A DNA stretch of 64,000 nt, taken from positions 247,364,430 to 247,428,429 of the forward strand of contig CM070874.1 of the NCBI GenBank assembly GCA_036365515.1, in the 5' to 3' direction. The notes below the pieces were generated by a model. That model made no database searches, was not told the origin of the DNA, and saw nothing but the letters and a program-made list of their open reading frames with translations. The stretch comes from Torymus aiolomorphi. Taxonomy: Eukaryota > Arthropoda > Insecta > Hymenoptera > Torymidae. This document shows, in pieces, positions 1 to 10,162 of this stretch. Each line of letters starts with the position of its first letter. Position 1 is the stretch's first letter. A program made the translations under genes and the position numbers.

Positions 1-219
1 TACTAATAATGAATAAAAAGAAGCAAACTAATTAAACTCGAAATATAATTATTAATAAAGGAATAATTTATTTTTTACCATCTTTGTCTATATGATGATT
101 TATATTTTGTATTATTAATAATTTGCACCAATTTCATTGAATTTAATAAGTGAATTAATAATTATTAATGTTCTATTAAATTGATCATTTAATATTATTT
201 TAATTTTAATATTAGGAAT
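1..219 (+). pseudogene. nad5: NUMT: nad5 5' part
   Basis: AT-rich DNA that, under the invertebrate mitochondrial code, reads as the N-terminal part of NADH dehydrogenase subunit 5. The segment SLNLISELIIINVLLNW corresponds to the region before the first conserved transmembrane helices of insect ND5. A frame change near 130-150 and stops under the nuclear code show decay. The reading continues, after the solo LTR, at 1626 and, after a palindromic element, at about 9830. The first 100 bases are probably more nad5 or flanking mitochondrial sequence, but I cannot align them with confidence. Confidence 0.7.
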
Positions 220-1621
220 TGTCACGGCCTGCCGTACCGACGTCGCGAATAAGCCGTAGTTGAAGTAACTCATGCGCGCGAACGCGAGATGACGAGTCGA
301 TGCAGAATCTGAGCTGCATCGACGTGATGACTAACTGACTGCGGCGAGCCGGCGACAGCCATCTTATAGTTCGCTACAGTAGTCTGCAACCGCATTTCTT
401 TTCGCTCAATTTTGTTTCGTCTGTTACTTAAAAAGTACTCGTCGGATTTTCTAAAAAGAAGTACAGTGTAAGAGCGCGAATCACAAGTGTTTTGGTCGCG
501 ATAAACGAAAATCGTGTATCGATGTATTGTCTACAGTTTTCGCGCGTTAAGGTGCAAAGTTCAAGTGCGACAGGCTAGTATCACCTGCCGCACACAAACT
601 ACTTAGTTGTTTTGAGGAAGTAGCATCACATCTCGTGTCCAATCCACAGCAGCATCGAGATTTATATATTCTCCAGGAAGGAAGACACGACACGTCCGAG
701 ACCGATCACCTTGCTGAGGCGTTACTAAATCGTATAAAAGGTAAGCGTGCACGCATTCTTCCGCGCCGCGAATTAATTACGCGTTGCCAATTATCCAGGC
801 TCGTCGCACCTAGTCAACCGGTTCGTTTAGGCGTTCTCGTGCGGAGAGAGCGCAGACCTGATGCCTGTAGTCGTCGCCAAGGTCAAATTTCAAGTTCAAC
901 TTGCCGGCAATTCATAACCGACAAGTGCGCGCGGCAAGTGCGCAGAGGACACGAGAGTATAATCTGCTCCCTCTCTCGCACTCTTTTAAGTGTGTGTGTG
1001 TCGCGCAGCGAGCGCGGCTGCTCTCTCACATCACGCGTAGTAACCATTACGCGAGTTAACTTACCGCGGGCGCACGAAGTATATTACCGCGCGTACGAAG
1101 CATTATACCGTGAGCGTGACGTCGGTCACCGAGACAGCAGCCGTCACGTGCTTAGCGCGGGCGCACCTATTAGGTAGAGATTCGATAGGGTAAACCAATT
1201 ACCTTTCATTTCGTGTATTTTATCTGACTTTTAACTTCCTTTTTTAAATTCAATAAACAATAGCCTTTTATTTATTTACATTAGTTATTCGAGTTGTTAT
1301 TTCGCGACCTTAGTCATTCCCCGCTTCCCACCGCCTCCGCGGTCGTTACGTAAGAGAAAACGCATCGTTTCATCTGAGCAGCCGGCACACGAACCAGTGA
1401 ACGAGAGGAGAGTTCGAGTCATTGGTGACAAACGAACCACAAGTCTTCGACTTGCGTGTTGCACGGTAAGTCACCAGATAAGGTTAACATTGCACGACGT
1501 TGTAGCGTCTGTTGCCTAATCTGGCTACTCAATCTCCGGGAGTTGAACCGAGAGATACGGAATTGAACAGCTAAGGTACGCAGGTGAAACGTGCCTTAGG
1601 CTGAAAATCCACCCCGTGACA
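220..1621 (+). mobile_element. Solo LTR, family A
   Basis: A 1402-bp GC-richer block starts TGTCACGGCCTGCCG and ends CCACCCCGTGACA, the TG...CA ends of an LTR. It is bracketed by a 4-bp duplication GAAT at 216-219 and 1622-1625, so the LTR sits cleanly inside nad5. The same terminal sequences, inverted, bound the element at 32678-37866, which identifies the family. No internal region follows, so this is a solo LTR left by LTR-LTR recombination. The open frame at 635-1177 lies wholly inside the LTR and is not a credible gene. A (TG)n-like run lies near 985-1000 and AATAAA-type signals near 1250. Confidence 0.85.
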
Positions 1622-1690
1622 GAATATTTATAAGTGCTGTTTATAGATTATTTTTATTTTTTTATACTCAGCAAGGGAAGTTTAATTATA
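1622..1690 (+). pseudogene. nad5: NUMT: nad5, short middle piece
   Basis: Directly after the TSD the nad5 frame resumes and reads about IFISAVYRLF, matching the stretch before the conserved ...EYM.HDNN segment of ND5. That segment is found again at about 9830. The exact right limit against the palindromic element is not clear because both are AT-rich. Confidence 0.5.
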
Positions 1691-1794
1691 TAGTTTTTAA
1701 AATGTATTCAATGAAAGTTAATGATTACACAGGCACACAAAAAAAAAAAAAGTGGTCTGTTACTGAGACTTGACATACCCCCTCTTATGCATTT

Positions 1795-2370
1795 TGACGC
1801 GCTGAATCCGAATCCGAAGCCAGAATTGCGCCATCACCCCTCAGTTTTTTTTAAATCGTGTAAAACCACCCCTAAATCGAAAAATCCGGGATATTCCGCT
1901 TTTAACGTTGGGAAAATTTTTATAAACTGCCTAAAAATTGCTGCAAATCTAAAGCTATACACATTTTGAGGCGCTAAATCCGAATCCAAAGGCAGATTTG
2001 TGCCATCACCCCTCAGCTTTTTTTAAATCGTGGAAAACCACCCCTAAATTGAAAAATCCGGAATATACCGCTTTTAACGTTGGGCAAATTGGTATAAACT
2101 GCCTAAAAATGACTGCAGGCTGGAGCTACACACATTTTGAGGCGCAAAATCCGAATCCAAAGGCAGATTTGTGCCATCACCCTTCAGCTCTTTTTAAATC
2201 GTGGAAAACTATCCCTAAATTGACAAAGCCGGAATATTCCGCTTTTAACATTGAGCAAATTGGTATAAACTGCCTAAAAATGACTGCAAATCTACTGCTA
2301 TACATATTTTGAGGCACTGAATCCGAATTCGAAACGAGATTTACGACATTCCCTCTCTTTTTTTTCAATC
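1795..2370 (+). repeat. Tandem repeat, unit about 172 bp, left arm
   Basis: Four diverged units that begin near CTGAATCCGAATCCAAAGGC and run through CCATCACCCCTCAG, TGGAAAACCACCCCTAAA, CCGCTTTTAACGTTGGG and AAACTGCCTAAAAATGACTG. Unit starts fall near 1800, 1975, 2147 and 2317. Two more units lie at about 2765-3015. Short open frames across the array are repeat artefacts. Confidence 0.85.
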
Positions 2371-2399
2371 ACGGAAAACCACACCTAACATAGAAAAAT

Positions 2400-2760
2400 T
2401 CGAAAAATTCAGCTTTTGACCCTTTCTCAAACCCGGAACCCTTGAACTTATAACCCTTAAACCCTAAACCTTGAAACCTTCAACGCTTAAACTGAACCCC
2501 TAAATCCTGAACCCATAAATCCTGAATCCCTTAAACCTGAACCATTAAATCCTGAACTCCTTAACCCTGAATCCTTTAATTCCAAACCCTAAAATCCTTA
2601 AACATTAAACCCACAACCCTTTAACCCTCAATCGTTTAAACCCTTAACCGTTGAACCCTGAACTCTTGAACCCTTAAAATCTTAGATCCTGAACCCTTAG
2701 GCCCTCAACCCATGAACGATGAACTACTAAACTCCGAACCCTTATATGGTCAACAAGAAA
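2400..2760. repeat. Telomere-like degenerate array, left arm, first block
   Basis: An irregular run of 7-10 bp words built on AACCCTTA, AACCCTGA, AACCCTAA and AATCCTGA. It resembles a decayed CCCTAAA/CCCTTAA simple repeat and is not the insect CCTAA pentamer. Two approximately 172-bp units (2765-3015) separate it from a second block. Confidence 0.8.
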
Positions 2761-2764
2761 TGCG

Positions 2765-3015
2765 CTCAATCCTATCCGAATCCAAAGGCAGATTTATGCC
2801 ATCACCCCTTAGTTCTTTTTAAATCGTGGAAAACCACCCCTTAATCAAAATATCTGGAATATTCCGCTTTTAACATTAGGCAAATTTCTATAAACTGCCT
2901 AAAAATGACTGCAAATCTATTGCTGTACATATTTTGAGGCACTGAATCCGAATTCCAAACGAGATTTACGACATTCCCTCTCCTTTTTTTCAATCACGGA
3001 AAACCACTCCCACCA
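2765..3015 (+). repeat. Further copies of the 172-bp unit
   Basis: One nearly complete and one partial unit of the repeat at 1795-2370, recognised by TCCGAATCCAAAGGCAGATT, ACTGCCTAAAAATGACTGCA and the AACGAGATTTACGACATTCC variant, sandwiched between the two telomere-like blocks. The alternation suggests the units and short repeats were amplified together. Confidence 0.8.
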
Positions 3016-3029
3016 TCGAAAAATTCGAA

Positions 3030-3475
3030 AAATTCAGCTTTTACCCTTTTAACCTTTAAACCATGAACCCTTAAACTTATAACCTTTAAACCCGAAACCT
3101 TAGAACCCTTAACGCTTTAATCTGGAACCTTTAAAACCATACCCCATAAATCCTGAACCCCTTAAACCTAAACTTTTAAATCCTGAAGCCTTTAACCCTG
3201 AATCCTTTAATCCCCAACCCTAAAATCCTTAAACATTGAAACCACAACCCTTTAACCCTTAACCGTTGAACTCTGAACTCTTAAACCCTTAAACCCTTAG
3301 AACCTGAACCCTTAAGCCCTCAACCCTTATACGATGAACCACTAAACTCTGAACCCTTAAAACATCAACCTTGAAACCTAATAGTTTGACTGTCGCTCAA
3401 AACCCTTAAGAAGTGAAAACTGAAACCCTCAGCTCTTAAACCCTCAACCATTAAACCTTGCGTCTTTAAAAAACT
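3030..3475. repeat. Telomere-like degenerate array, left arm, second block
   Basis: The same AACCCTTAA/AACCCTGAA word pattern as at 2400-2760. It ends a few bases before the stop codon of the minus-strand gene, so the array forms the 3' flank of that gene. Confidence 0.8.
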
Positions 3476-3478
3476 AAT

Positions 3479-4768
3479 TCAATTCTCTCTTTTTCGCTTA
3501 TAGCGGATTCTCTTATCCTCAAATGACCTGTGTAAAGGATTTCTGGATCTTTTTTTATCACTTTGATTAGTTTCTCTTTTCAACATCCAGCAGTAGTCAG
3601 CCATCATATTAACACCCCAAGTGCCTTGATATCTCCTTTCCATTTCTTTTAGGTCTTGGTGAAACCGCTCACCTTGCTCTTCGCTGTAATCACCTAAGTT
3701 CTCAGGAAAATATTGCAAATGTGAGTGCAAAAAATGTAATTTCACACTCATCAAACAACCTAAACGTTCGTAGTTATCAAATAAATCTGAAACAATTTGT
3801 TCATATTCCTGACTTTTCTGATTACCTAAAAAATTTTCAGCAATACTTTGAAAACTGAGCCATGCTAACTTTTCTGTTTCGTTCATTGTGTTGATGAAAT
3901 TAGGATCTCGAAACATTCTTCGAATTTGAGGGCCGTCAAAAATTCCTGCTTTTATTTTAGCGTTACTGAGACCTGGAAAATGATCTGACAAGTATTGGAA
4001 ACATGCCCCTTCTTTATCTAATGCTTTAGTAAACTGCTTCATTAAACCAGGTTTAATGTGCAGTAGAGGAAGAAGGATTTTTAATGGATCGAGCAATGGT
4101 TGAAGCACGTTGTAAGTACCTGGATTAAGCGCATTTCTGTTTGGCCATTCTCTCTTCCTGTAATGATTTATGCAATCTCTGCTGTCCCATAAACATAGAA
4201 AGCATGGAAACTTTGTGAAACCTGACTGTTGCCCTAATAAGATGGATATGATTTTCAAGTCTCCACAAACATGCCATTTGTGTTCTTCATATTTTATTTT
4301 CTCTAGGACATACTTCATATTTTCATAACTTTCTTTTCGTTTCGTGGAATGAGCTATTGGGATGCTTGCGTATTTATTTCCATTATGCAGCAAAACTGCC
4401 TTTAGACTTTGCTTTGAAGAGTCTATGAAGAGTCGCCATTCACTGGATTTGTAAATATTAGGTTTTAATTCATTAATCAGACTCTTTACATCTGTGCAAT
4501 AAACTAATGTTTTATCCTCATCTACAGTGAAATATTTTGTAAACTCTTGTTCCCGTTTTCTATAATCAGAAGATTTAGTTCCAGGTTCTACTAATTCCCG
4601 CCTCTTAAATTCCGCTGCCATGAATTCTGCAACATCTTTAGAGACGCCAGTATTTCGAATAAAATTGTTTAAATCTTTTTGGTTAAATGGCTTAGGATTC
4701 CATGGCTTAACAGAATGTGGAACATACTCGTCTTCACTTGCATCCATTTCACTTTCACTAATTCCCAT
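3479..4768 (-). CDS. Orphan arthropod family protein, possible DDE-type transposase (C-terminal two thirds)
   Basis: A 429-residue uninterrupted frame with an ATG at 4766-4768. From memory, this is an uncharacterised, multicopy family seen in many arthropod genomes. Visible features are an acidic N-terminus, the strand-like segment RLFIDSSKQSLKAVLLHNG (D116), a second segment HVCGDLKIISILL (D170), a Cys pair FPCFLCLWDSR (C189, C192) followed by HYRKREWP, and a C-terminal block EEQGERFHQD (E368 or nearby) then RRYQGTW and ADYCWMLKRE. The order D...D...(C-C...H)...E resembles an RNase H-like transposase core; this is inference. The basic tail is lysine/arginine rich. The full family protein needs an N-terminal zinc-binding part, which here lies separately at 5977-6647. 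The frame runs upstream into duplicated LTR sequence at 4781, so the true start is lost and the ATG is internal to the original gene. Confidence 0.7.
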   Translation of the reverse strand: MGISESEMDASEDEYVPHSVKPWNPKPFNQKDLNNFIRNTGVSKDVAEFMAAEFKRRELVEPGTKSSDYRKREQEFTKYFTVDEDKTLVYCTDVKSLINELKPNIYKSSEWRLFIDSSKQSLKAVLLHNGNKYASIPIAHSTKRKESYENMKYVLEKIKYEEHKWHVCGDLKIISILLGQQSGFTKFPCFLCLWDSRDCINHYRKREWPNRNALNPGTYNVLQPLLDPLKILLPLLHIKPGLMKQFTKALDKEGACFQYLSDHFPGLSNAKIKAGIFDGPQIRRMFRDPNFINTMNETEKLAWLSFQSIAENFLGNQKSQEYEQIVSDLFDNYERLGCLMSVKLHFLHSHLQYFPENLGDYSEEQGERFHQDLKEMERRYQGTWGVNMMADYCWMLKRETNQSDKKRSRNPLHRSFEDKRIRYKRKREN

Positions 4769-4782
4769 TGATTCGCTCTCGC

Positions 4783-5291
4783 GAGCATGACGTCGGTCAC
4801 CGAGACAGCAGCCGTCACGTACTTAGCGCGGGCGCACCTATTAGGTAGAGATTCGATAGTGTAAACCAATTACCTTTTATTTCGTGTATTTTATCTGACT
4901 TTTAACTTCCTTTTTTAAATTCAATAAACAATAGCCTTTTATTTATTTACATTAGTTATTCGAGTTGTTATTTCGCGACCTTAGTTATTCCCCGCTCCCC
5001 GCCGCCACCGCGGTCGTTACGTAAGAGAAAACGCATCGTTTCATCTGATCAGCCGGCAAACGAATCAGTGAACGAGAGGAGAGTTCGAGTCATTGGTGAC
5101 AAACGAACCGCAAGTCTTCGACTTGCGTGTTGCACGGTAAGTCACCAGATAAGGTTAACATTGCACGACGTTGTAGCGTCTGTTGCCTAATCTGGCTACT
5201 CAATCTCCGGGAGTGGAACCGATAGATACGGAATTGAACAGCTAAGGTACGCAGGTGAAACGTGCCTTAGGCTGAAAATCCACCCCGTGAC
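4783..5291 (+). mobile_element. Duplicated 3' part of the family A LTR
   Basis: Nearly identical to 1112-1621: the same GACGTCGGTCACCGAGACAG start region and the same CCACCCCGTGACA end, followed by the same nad5/element flank (5292-5400 equals 1622-1735). It has no TSD of its own and joins gene sequence directly at about 4781, so it arose by tandem duplication of the neighbourhood and not by a second insertion. Confidence 0.85.
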
Positions 5292-5399
5292 AGAATATTT
5301 ATAAGTGCTGTTTATAGATTATTTTTATTTTCTTATACTCAGCAAGGGAAGTTTAATTTTATAGTTTTTAAAATGTATTCAATAAAAGTTAATGATTAC

Positions 5400-5976
5400 A
5401 CAGGCAGACAAAAAAAAAAGTGGTCTGTTACTGAGACTTGACATACCCCCTCTTATGCATTTTGACGCGCTGAATCCGAATCCGAGGCCAGAATTGCGCC
5501 ATCACCCCTCAGTTTTTTTTAAATCGTGTAAAACCACCCCTAAATCGAAAAATCCGGGATATTCCGCTTTTAACGTTGGGAAAATTTTTATAAACTGCCT
5601 AAAAATTGCTGCAAATCTAAAGCTATACACATTTTGAGGCGCTGAATCCGAATCCAAAGGCACATTCGTGCCATTACCCCTCAGTTCTTTTTAAATCGTG
5701 GAAAACCACCCCTAAATCGAAAAATCCAGTAATTCCGCTTTTAACATTAGGAAAATTTGAATAAACTGCCTAAAAATGACTGCAGATCCGGAGCTACACA
5801 CATTTTGAGGCGCTAAATCCGAATCCAAATGCAGATTTGTGCCATCACCCCTCAGCTCTTTTTAAATCGTGGAAAACCACCCCTAAATTGAAAAATTCGG
5901 AATATTCCGCTTTTAACGTTGGGCAAATTGGTATAAACTGCCTAAAAATGACTGCAAATCTACTGCTATATATAAA
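5400..5976 (+). repeat. Duplicated arm: 172-bp units
   Basis: A second copy of the left-arm beginning (poly-A, GTGGTCTGTTACTGAG, then about three 172-bp units). It stops abruptly at about 5976 where coding sequence of the orphan gene begins. The telomere-like blocks and the gene 3' part present in the first copy are absent, so this copy lost about 2.4 kb. Confidence 0.8.
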
Positions 5977-6647
5977 ATCGTTTAAGTCTTTTTGGTTAAA
6001 TGGTTTAGGATTCCATGGCTTAACAGAATGTGGAACATACTCGTCTTCACTTGCATCCATTTCATTTTCACTAATTCCCATTGATTCGCTCTCACTGTCA
6101 TCTTCATTTTTTCTTATGTCGTCTTCTTCAATATCTTTTTCCATAAAATCTTCGTCTACATTCATAAGTTCACCAGCATCACAAATAGTTTCCTCTCTTT
6201 CAAATTCATTGGATGTATGAATATCTGATTCTATGATGGGTTTTATCATTGAAGAGACATTAGTATATTTTATTTTAGATTTATTTTTTGAGTTTAAGCC
6301 ACTTGTAATAGTTTTGCAAAAATAGCAGTCATCGCATGACTGTGGTTTCTGCCATATAGTTGGCGTGGTAAATTGTAACTCTTTCCTTTGCTTTTCTTCC
6401 ATCGATTCAACATCGTTAGACAAGTACAGCACATCACTTGAGGAACCCACCATGTATTTTCAACAGGTATCTGCATTTTGAAGCAGTCAAGAAAAATTTT
6501 TCTATTTAAATCCGTAATAGGTCTGCGATACTTTGCTACCTCAAATTTACCACATATGTAGCAAAACCGATATGGTTCTCCAAGGCAATCGTAGTTACTT
6601 GAGGGGTTTCTTGTGGCATTATACTCAACACTGGCCAAGTTATTCAT
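5977..6647 (-). pseudogene. Orphan family gene, N-terminal part with Cys clusters
   Basis: Reads from an ATG at 6645-6647. The first frame (117 residues) holds YRFCYICGKFEV and WWVPQVMCCTCL, two CxxC pairs typical of the N-terminus of this arthropod family. It then shifts frame near 6370-6400, after which TPTIWQKP and DDCYFCKTITSG (a third CxxC) appear, followed by an acidic stretch and MGISENEMDASEDEYVPHS. The last 35 codons overlap the start of the frame at 3479-4768 almost exactly, so the two fragments are halves of one gene of about 640 codons, split and partly duplicated. The four or more Cys pairs suggest zinc binding. Broken by one frameshift and by the repeat junction at 5976. Confidence 0.65.
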
Positions 6648-6657
6648 CTGTGAAGAG

Positions 6658-7011
6658 TGCGGTCGTATGATGACGACAACTGCGGGCCCGCTTGCTCACC
6701 CTGACCAGTCGCCGATACTGGGTTTCCGAAGCCCTGCATCGTAATAGATATATTACTTATATCTGCCATGACGGCGAAACGCCCTTTTCCAGGAACTTTG
6801 ACAGAATATACAAAAAATTTATACAAAAAACCGAAGTGAAAAAACAATCCAGCAAAAAATTTATCCGTTGCCCACCGTCACCACGGGGATGTGCCCTGGG
6901 TGCAGATATAAGTGATATATATTCACGATGCAGTGCTTCAAAAACCCAGGGCAACTGGTCAGGGTGAGCAAGCGGGCCCGCGGCCGTCGTCATCATACCA
7001 CCGCAGCTCTT
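6658..7011. repeat. Centre of the palindrome
   Basis: Inverted arms of about 100 bp: TATGATGACGAC...CGGGCCCGCTTGCTCACC and CTGGGTTT...GCATCGT...ATATCTGC at 6668-6768 recur inverted at 6908-7000. A spacer of about 140 bp (6769-6907) is not symmetrical. No gene is visible. The position between two divergent genes means any shared promoter of the pair would lie here. Confidence 0.8.
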
Positions 7012-8603
7012 TACAGGTGGATGACTTGTCTAACGATGTTGAATCGATGAAAAAAAAGGAAGTTTTACAATTTACCACGCCAACTATATGGCAGAAACCA
7101 CAGTCATGCGATGACTGCTATTTTTGCAAAACAATTACAAGCGGCTTTAACTCGAGAAATAAATCTAAAATAAAATACGCTAATGTCTCTTCAACAATAA
7201 GACCCATTACGAAATCAGATATTCATATATCCAATGGATTTGAAAGAGAGGAAACTATTTGTGATGCTGGTGAACTTATGTATGTAGAAGAAGATTTTAT
7301 GGAAGAAGATATTGAAGAAGACATAAGAAAAAATGAAGATGACAGTGAAAGTAATTAATGGAGATTAGTGAATGTAAAATGGATGAAAGTAAAGACAAGT
7401 ATGTTCCATATTCTGTTATGTTATGCAATCCTAAACCATTTACCCAAAAAGATTTAAATGACTTTTTTCGCAATACTGGCGTCTCGAAAGATGTTGCAGA
7501 ATTCATGGCAGCGGAATTTAAAAGGCGGGAATTAGTAGAATCTGGAACTAAATTTTGTGTTTATAGAAAACGGGAACAATAGTTTACAAAATATTTCACT
7601 TTAGATGAGGATAAAACATTAGTTTATTGCACAGATGTAAAGAGTCTGATTAATGAATTAAAACCTAATATTTACAAGTCCAGTGAATGGCGACACTTCA
7701 TAGACTCTTCAAAGCAAAGTCTAAAGGCAGTTTTGCTGCATAATGGAAATAAATACGCAAGCATCCCAATAGCTCATTCCACGAAACTAAAAGAAAGTTA
7801 CGAAAATATGAAGTATGTCCTAGAGAAAATAAATCATATCCATCATATTAGGACAACAGTAAGGTTTTACAAAGTTTCCGTGCTTTCTATGTTTATGGGA
7901 CAGCGGAGATCGCATAAATCATTACAGGAAGAGAGAATGGCCAAAAAGAAATGCGCTTAATCCAGGTACTTACAACGTGCTTCAACCATTACTCGATCCA
8001 TTAAAAATCTTCCTCCACTGCACCTTAAACTTGGTTTAATAAAGCAGTTTACTAAAGCATTAGATAAAGAAGGGGCATGTGTCCAATACTTGTCAGATCA
8101 TTTTCCAGGTCTCAGTAACGCTAAAATAAAAGCAGGAATTTTTGACGGCCCTCAAATTCGAAGAATGTTTCGAGATCCTAATTTCATCAACACAATTAAC
8201 GAAACAGAAAAGTTAGCATGGCTCAGTTTTCAAAGTATTGCTGAAAATTTTTTAGGTAATCAGAAGAGTCAGGAATATGAACAAATTGTTTCAGATTTAT
8301 TTGATAACTACGAACGTTTAGGTTGTTTGATGAGTGTGAAATTACATTTTTTGCACGCCCATTTGCAATACTTTCCTGAAAACTTAGGTGACTACAGCGA
8401 AGAGCAAGGTGAGCGATTTCACGAAGACCTTATAGAAATGGAGAGGAGATATCAAGGCACTTGAGGTATTAATATGATGGCTGACTACTGCAAGATGTTG
8501 GAAAGAGAAACTAACCCAGGTGATACAAAAAGATCCAGAAATCCTTTACACAGGTCATTTCAGGATAAAAGAACCCGCTATAAGCGAAAAAGAGAAAATT
8601 GAA
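7012..8603 (+). pseudogene. Orphan family gene, right-arm copy (decayed)
   Basis: A second copy in opposite orientation. It begins within the third CxxC region (TPTIWQKP, DDCYFCKTITSG at about 7077-7150), lacks the first two Cys pairs present on the left arm, and ends with RYKRKREN-type residues before a stop at about 8601. It has several stops (TAA about 7356, TAG about 7580, TGA 8462) and frameshifts, plus a deletion around 7850-7880 within the second Asp/Cys region. The best preserved stretch is 8090-8464, matching residues 260-383 of the left copy including the EEQGERFH block. Not functional. Confidence 0.8.
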
Positions 8604-8609
8604 TTAGTT

Positions 8610-9045
8610 TTTTAAAGACGCAAGGTTTAATGGTTGAGGGTTTAAGAGCTGAGGGATTCAGTTTTCACTTAAGGGTTTTAAGAGACAGTTAATGGTTTGA
8701 GGGTTGATGCTTTAAGGGTTCAGAGTTTAATGGTTTATCGTTCAAGGGTTTAAGGGTTCAGGGTTTAAGGGTTGAGGGCTTAAGGGATCAGGATCTGAGG
8801 GTTTAAGAGTTCAGGGTTCAACGGTTAAGAGTTTAAAAGGTTTAGGATTACAGGGCTATGGGTTCAATGTTTAAGGATTCTAGAGTTGGGGTATTAAAGG
8901 ATTCAGGGTTAAAGGGTTCAGGATTAAAGGGTTTTAGCGTTGAGGGCTTCAAGGTTTAGGGTTTAAGAGTTATTAGTTCAAGGATTCAGGGTTTAGGGGC
9001 TGAAAGGTTCAAAAGCTGAATTTTTCGAATTTTTCGATGTAGGGG
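8610..9045. repeat. Telomere-like degenerate array, right arm
   Basis: TTAAGGGTTTCAGGGTTTAA-type words, the reverse complement of the left-arm arrays, starting right after the right-arm gene. Only one block is present, against two on the left. Confidence 0.8.
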
Positions 9046-9049
9046 TGGT

Positions 9050-9700
9050 TTTCCGTGATTGAAAAAAAAGTAGAGGGAATGTAGTAAATCTGGTTTCGAA
9101 TTCGGATTCAGTGCCTCATAGTATGTATAGCAGTAGATCTGCAGTCATTTTTAAGCAGTTTGTACTAATTTGCCCAATGTTAAAAGCGGAATATTCCGGA
9201 TTTTTCAATTTAGGGGTGGTTTTCCACGATTTAAAAAACACTGAGGGGTGATGGCACAAATCTGCATTTGGATTCGGATTCAGCGCCTCAAAATGTGTAT
9301 AGCTTTAGATCTGCAGTAATTTTTAGTCAGTTTTCACAAATTTTCCCAACGTTAAAAGCGGAATATACCGGATTTTTCGATTTAGGGGTGGTTTTCCACG
9401 ATTTAAAAAGAACTGAGGGGTGATGGCACAAATCTGCCTTTGGATTCGGATTCAGCGCCTCAAAATGTATATAGCTTTAGATGTGCAGTAATTTTTAGGC
9501 AGTTTATAAAAATTTTCCCAACGTTAAAAGCGGAATATCCCGGATTTTTCGATTTAGTGGTGGTTTTACACGATTTAAAAAAAACTGAGGGGTGATAGTG
9601 CAATTCTGGCTTCGGATTAGGATTCAGCGCGTCAAAATGCATAAGAGGGGGTACGTCAAGTCTCAGTAACAGACCACTTTTTTTTTGTGTGCCTGTGTTA
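9050..9700 (-). repeat. 172-bp units and terminal sequence, right arm
   Basis: Four diverged units in inverse orientation, then the inverted outer end (CAGTAACAGACCAC plus poly-T) at about 9660-9690. The open frame 9460-9642 is an artefact of this repeat. Confidence 0.85.
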
Positions 9701-9829
9701 TTTGTTACTAATTTTACATTGAATTCCTTTAAATTTAATTATTATAAAACTTCATTTTTTTATTTATTTAAATAATTTAAAGAAAAATATTGATTTGTGG
9801 GATCCAAAATATATAAATTATATTTTAAA

Positions 9830-10114
9830 TATATATATTATAACGAGGTGTGAATATATAAGTCATGATAATAATGTTAATCGATTTTTTTTAGTTTTTT
9901 TTTTATTTTATCTATATTAATAAAAATTTTAAGACCAAACATTACAAACATTATTAGAATTCTAATTGGTTGAGATAGGTTAGGATTAGTTTGATATTGT
10001 TTAGTAATCTATTATCAGAATTATTCTACTTATAATTCAGGTATATTAACTATTTTATTAAATCGAATTGGGGATGTAATATTAATTATTAGGATAAGAT
10101 TAATATTTATATGA
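9830..10114 (+). pseudogene. nad5: NUMT: nad5 middle part
   Basis: Reads under the mitochondrial code as EYMSHDNNVNRFF, then after a slip in a poly-T run ILSPN...ISILIGWD.LGLV, YCLVIYYQN and SGMLTILLNRIGDV, all landmark segments of insect ND5. It is cut at 10114 by the LTR of the gypsy element. About 1 kb of nad5 expected next is missing; the gene's 3' end reappears at 24367. Confidence 0.9.
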
Positions 10115-10162
10115 TGTAACGCGTGCGCGAGTTAAGAAATTCGAGATTCGAATTACCCGCGC

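Larger units (their letters stand above)
1690..9745. mobile_element. Giant palindromic (foldback) element with head-to-head orphan genes
   Basis: Inverted outer ends: GCACACAAAA...GTGGTCTGTTACTGAG at about 1733-1765 recurs inverted at about 9660-9700, with weaker inverted similarity outward to about 1700 and 9735. Going inward, each arm carries in the same order approximately 172-bp repeats, CCCTTAAA/CCCTGAA-type short repeats, the 3' end of a gene and then its 5' end. The arms meet in an inverted repeat at 6658-7011. The left gene is on the minus strand and the right gene on the plus strand, so both point outward. The left arm was enlarged by a tandem duplication that brought a 0.5-kb LTR piece (4783-5291) inside. 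The whole sits in the nad5 NUMT, which proves it is an insertion. No clean TSD could be assigned in the AT-rich flanks. I do not recognise the superfamily. Confidence 0.65.

Noticed and set aside
635..1177. 180-codon open frame
   Set aside because: Lies wholly inside the solo LTR, has no recognisable domain, and is broken in the duplicated LTR copy at 4783-5291.
6692..6996. Short frames on both strands at the palindrome centre
   Set aside because: They mirror each other because of the inverted repeat and have no protein features.
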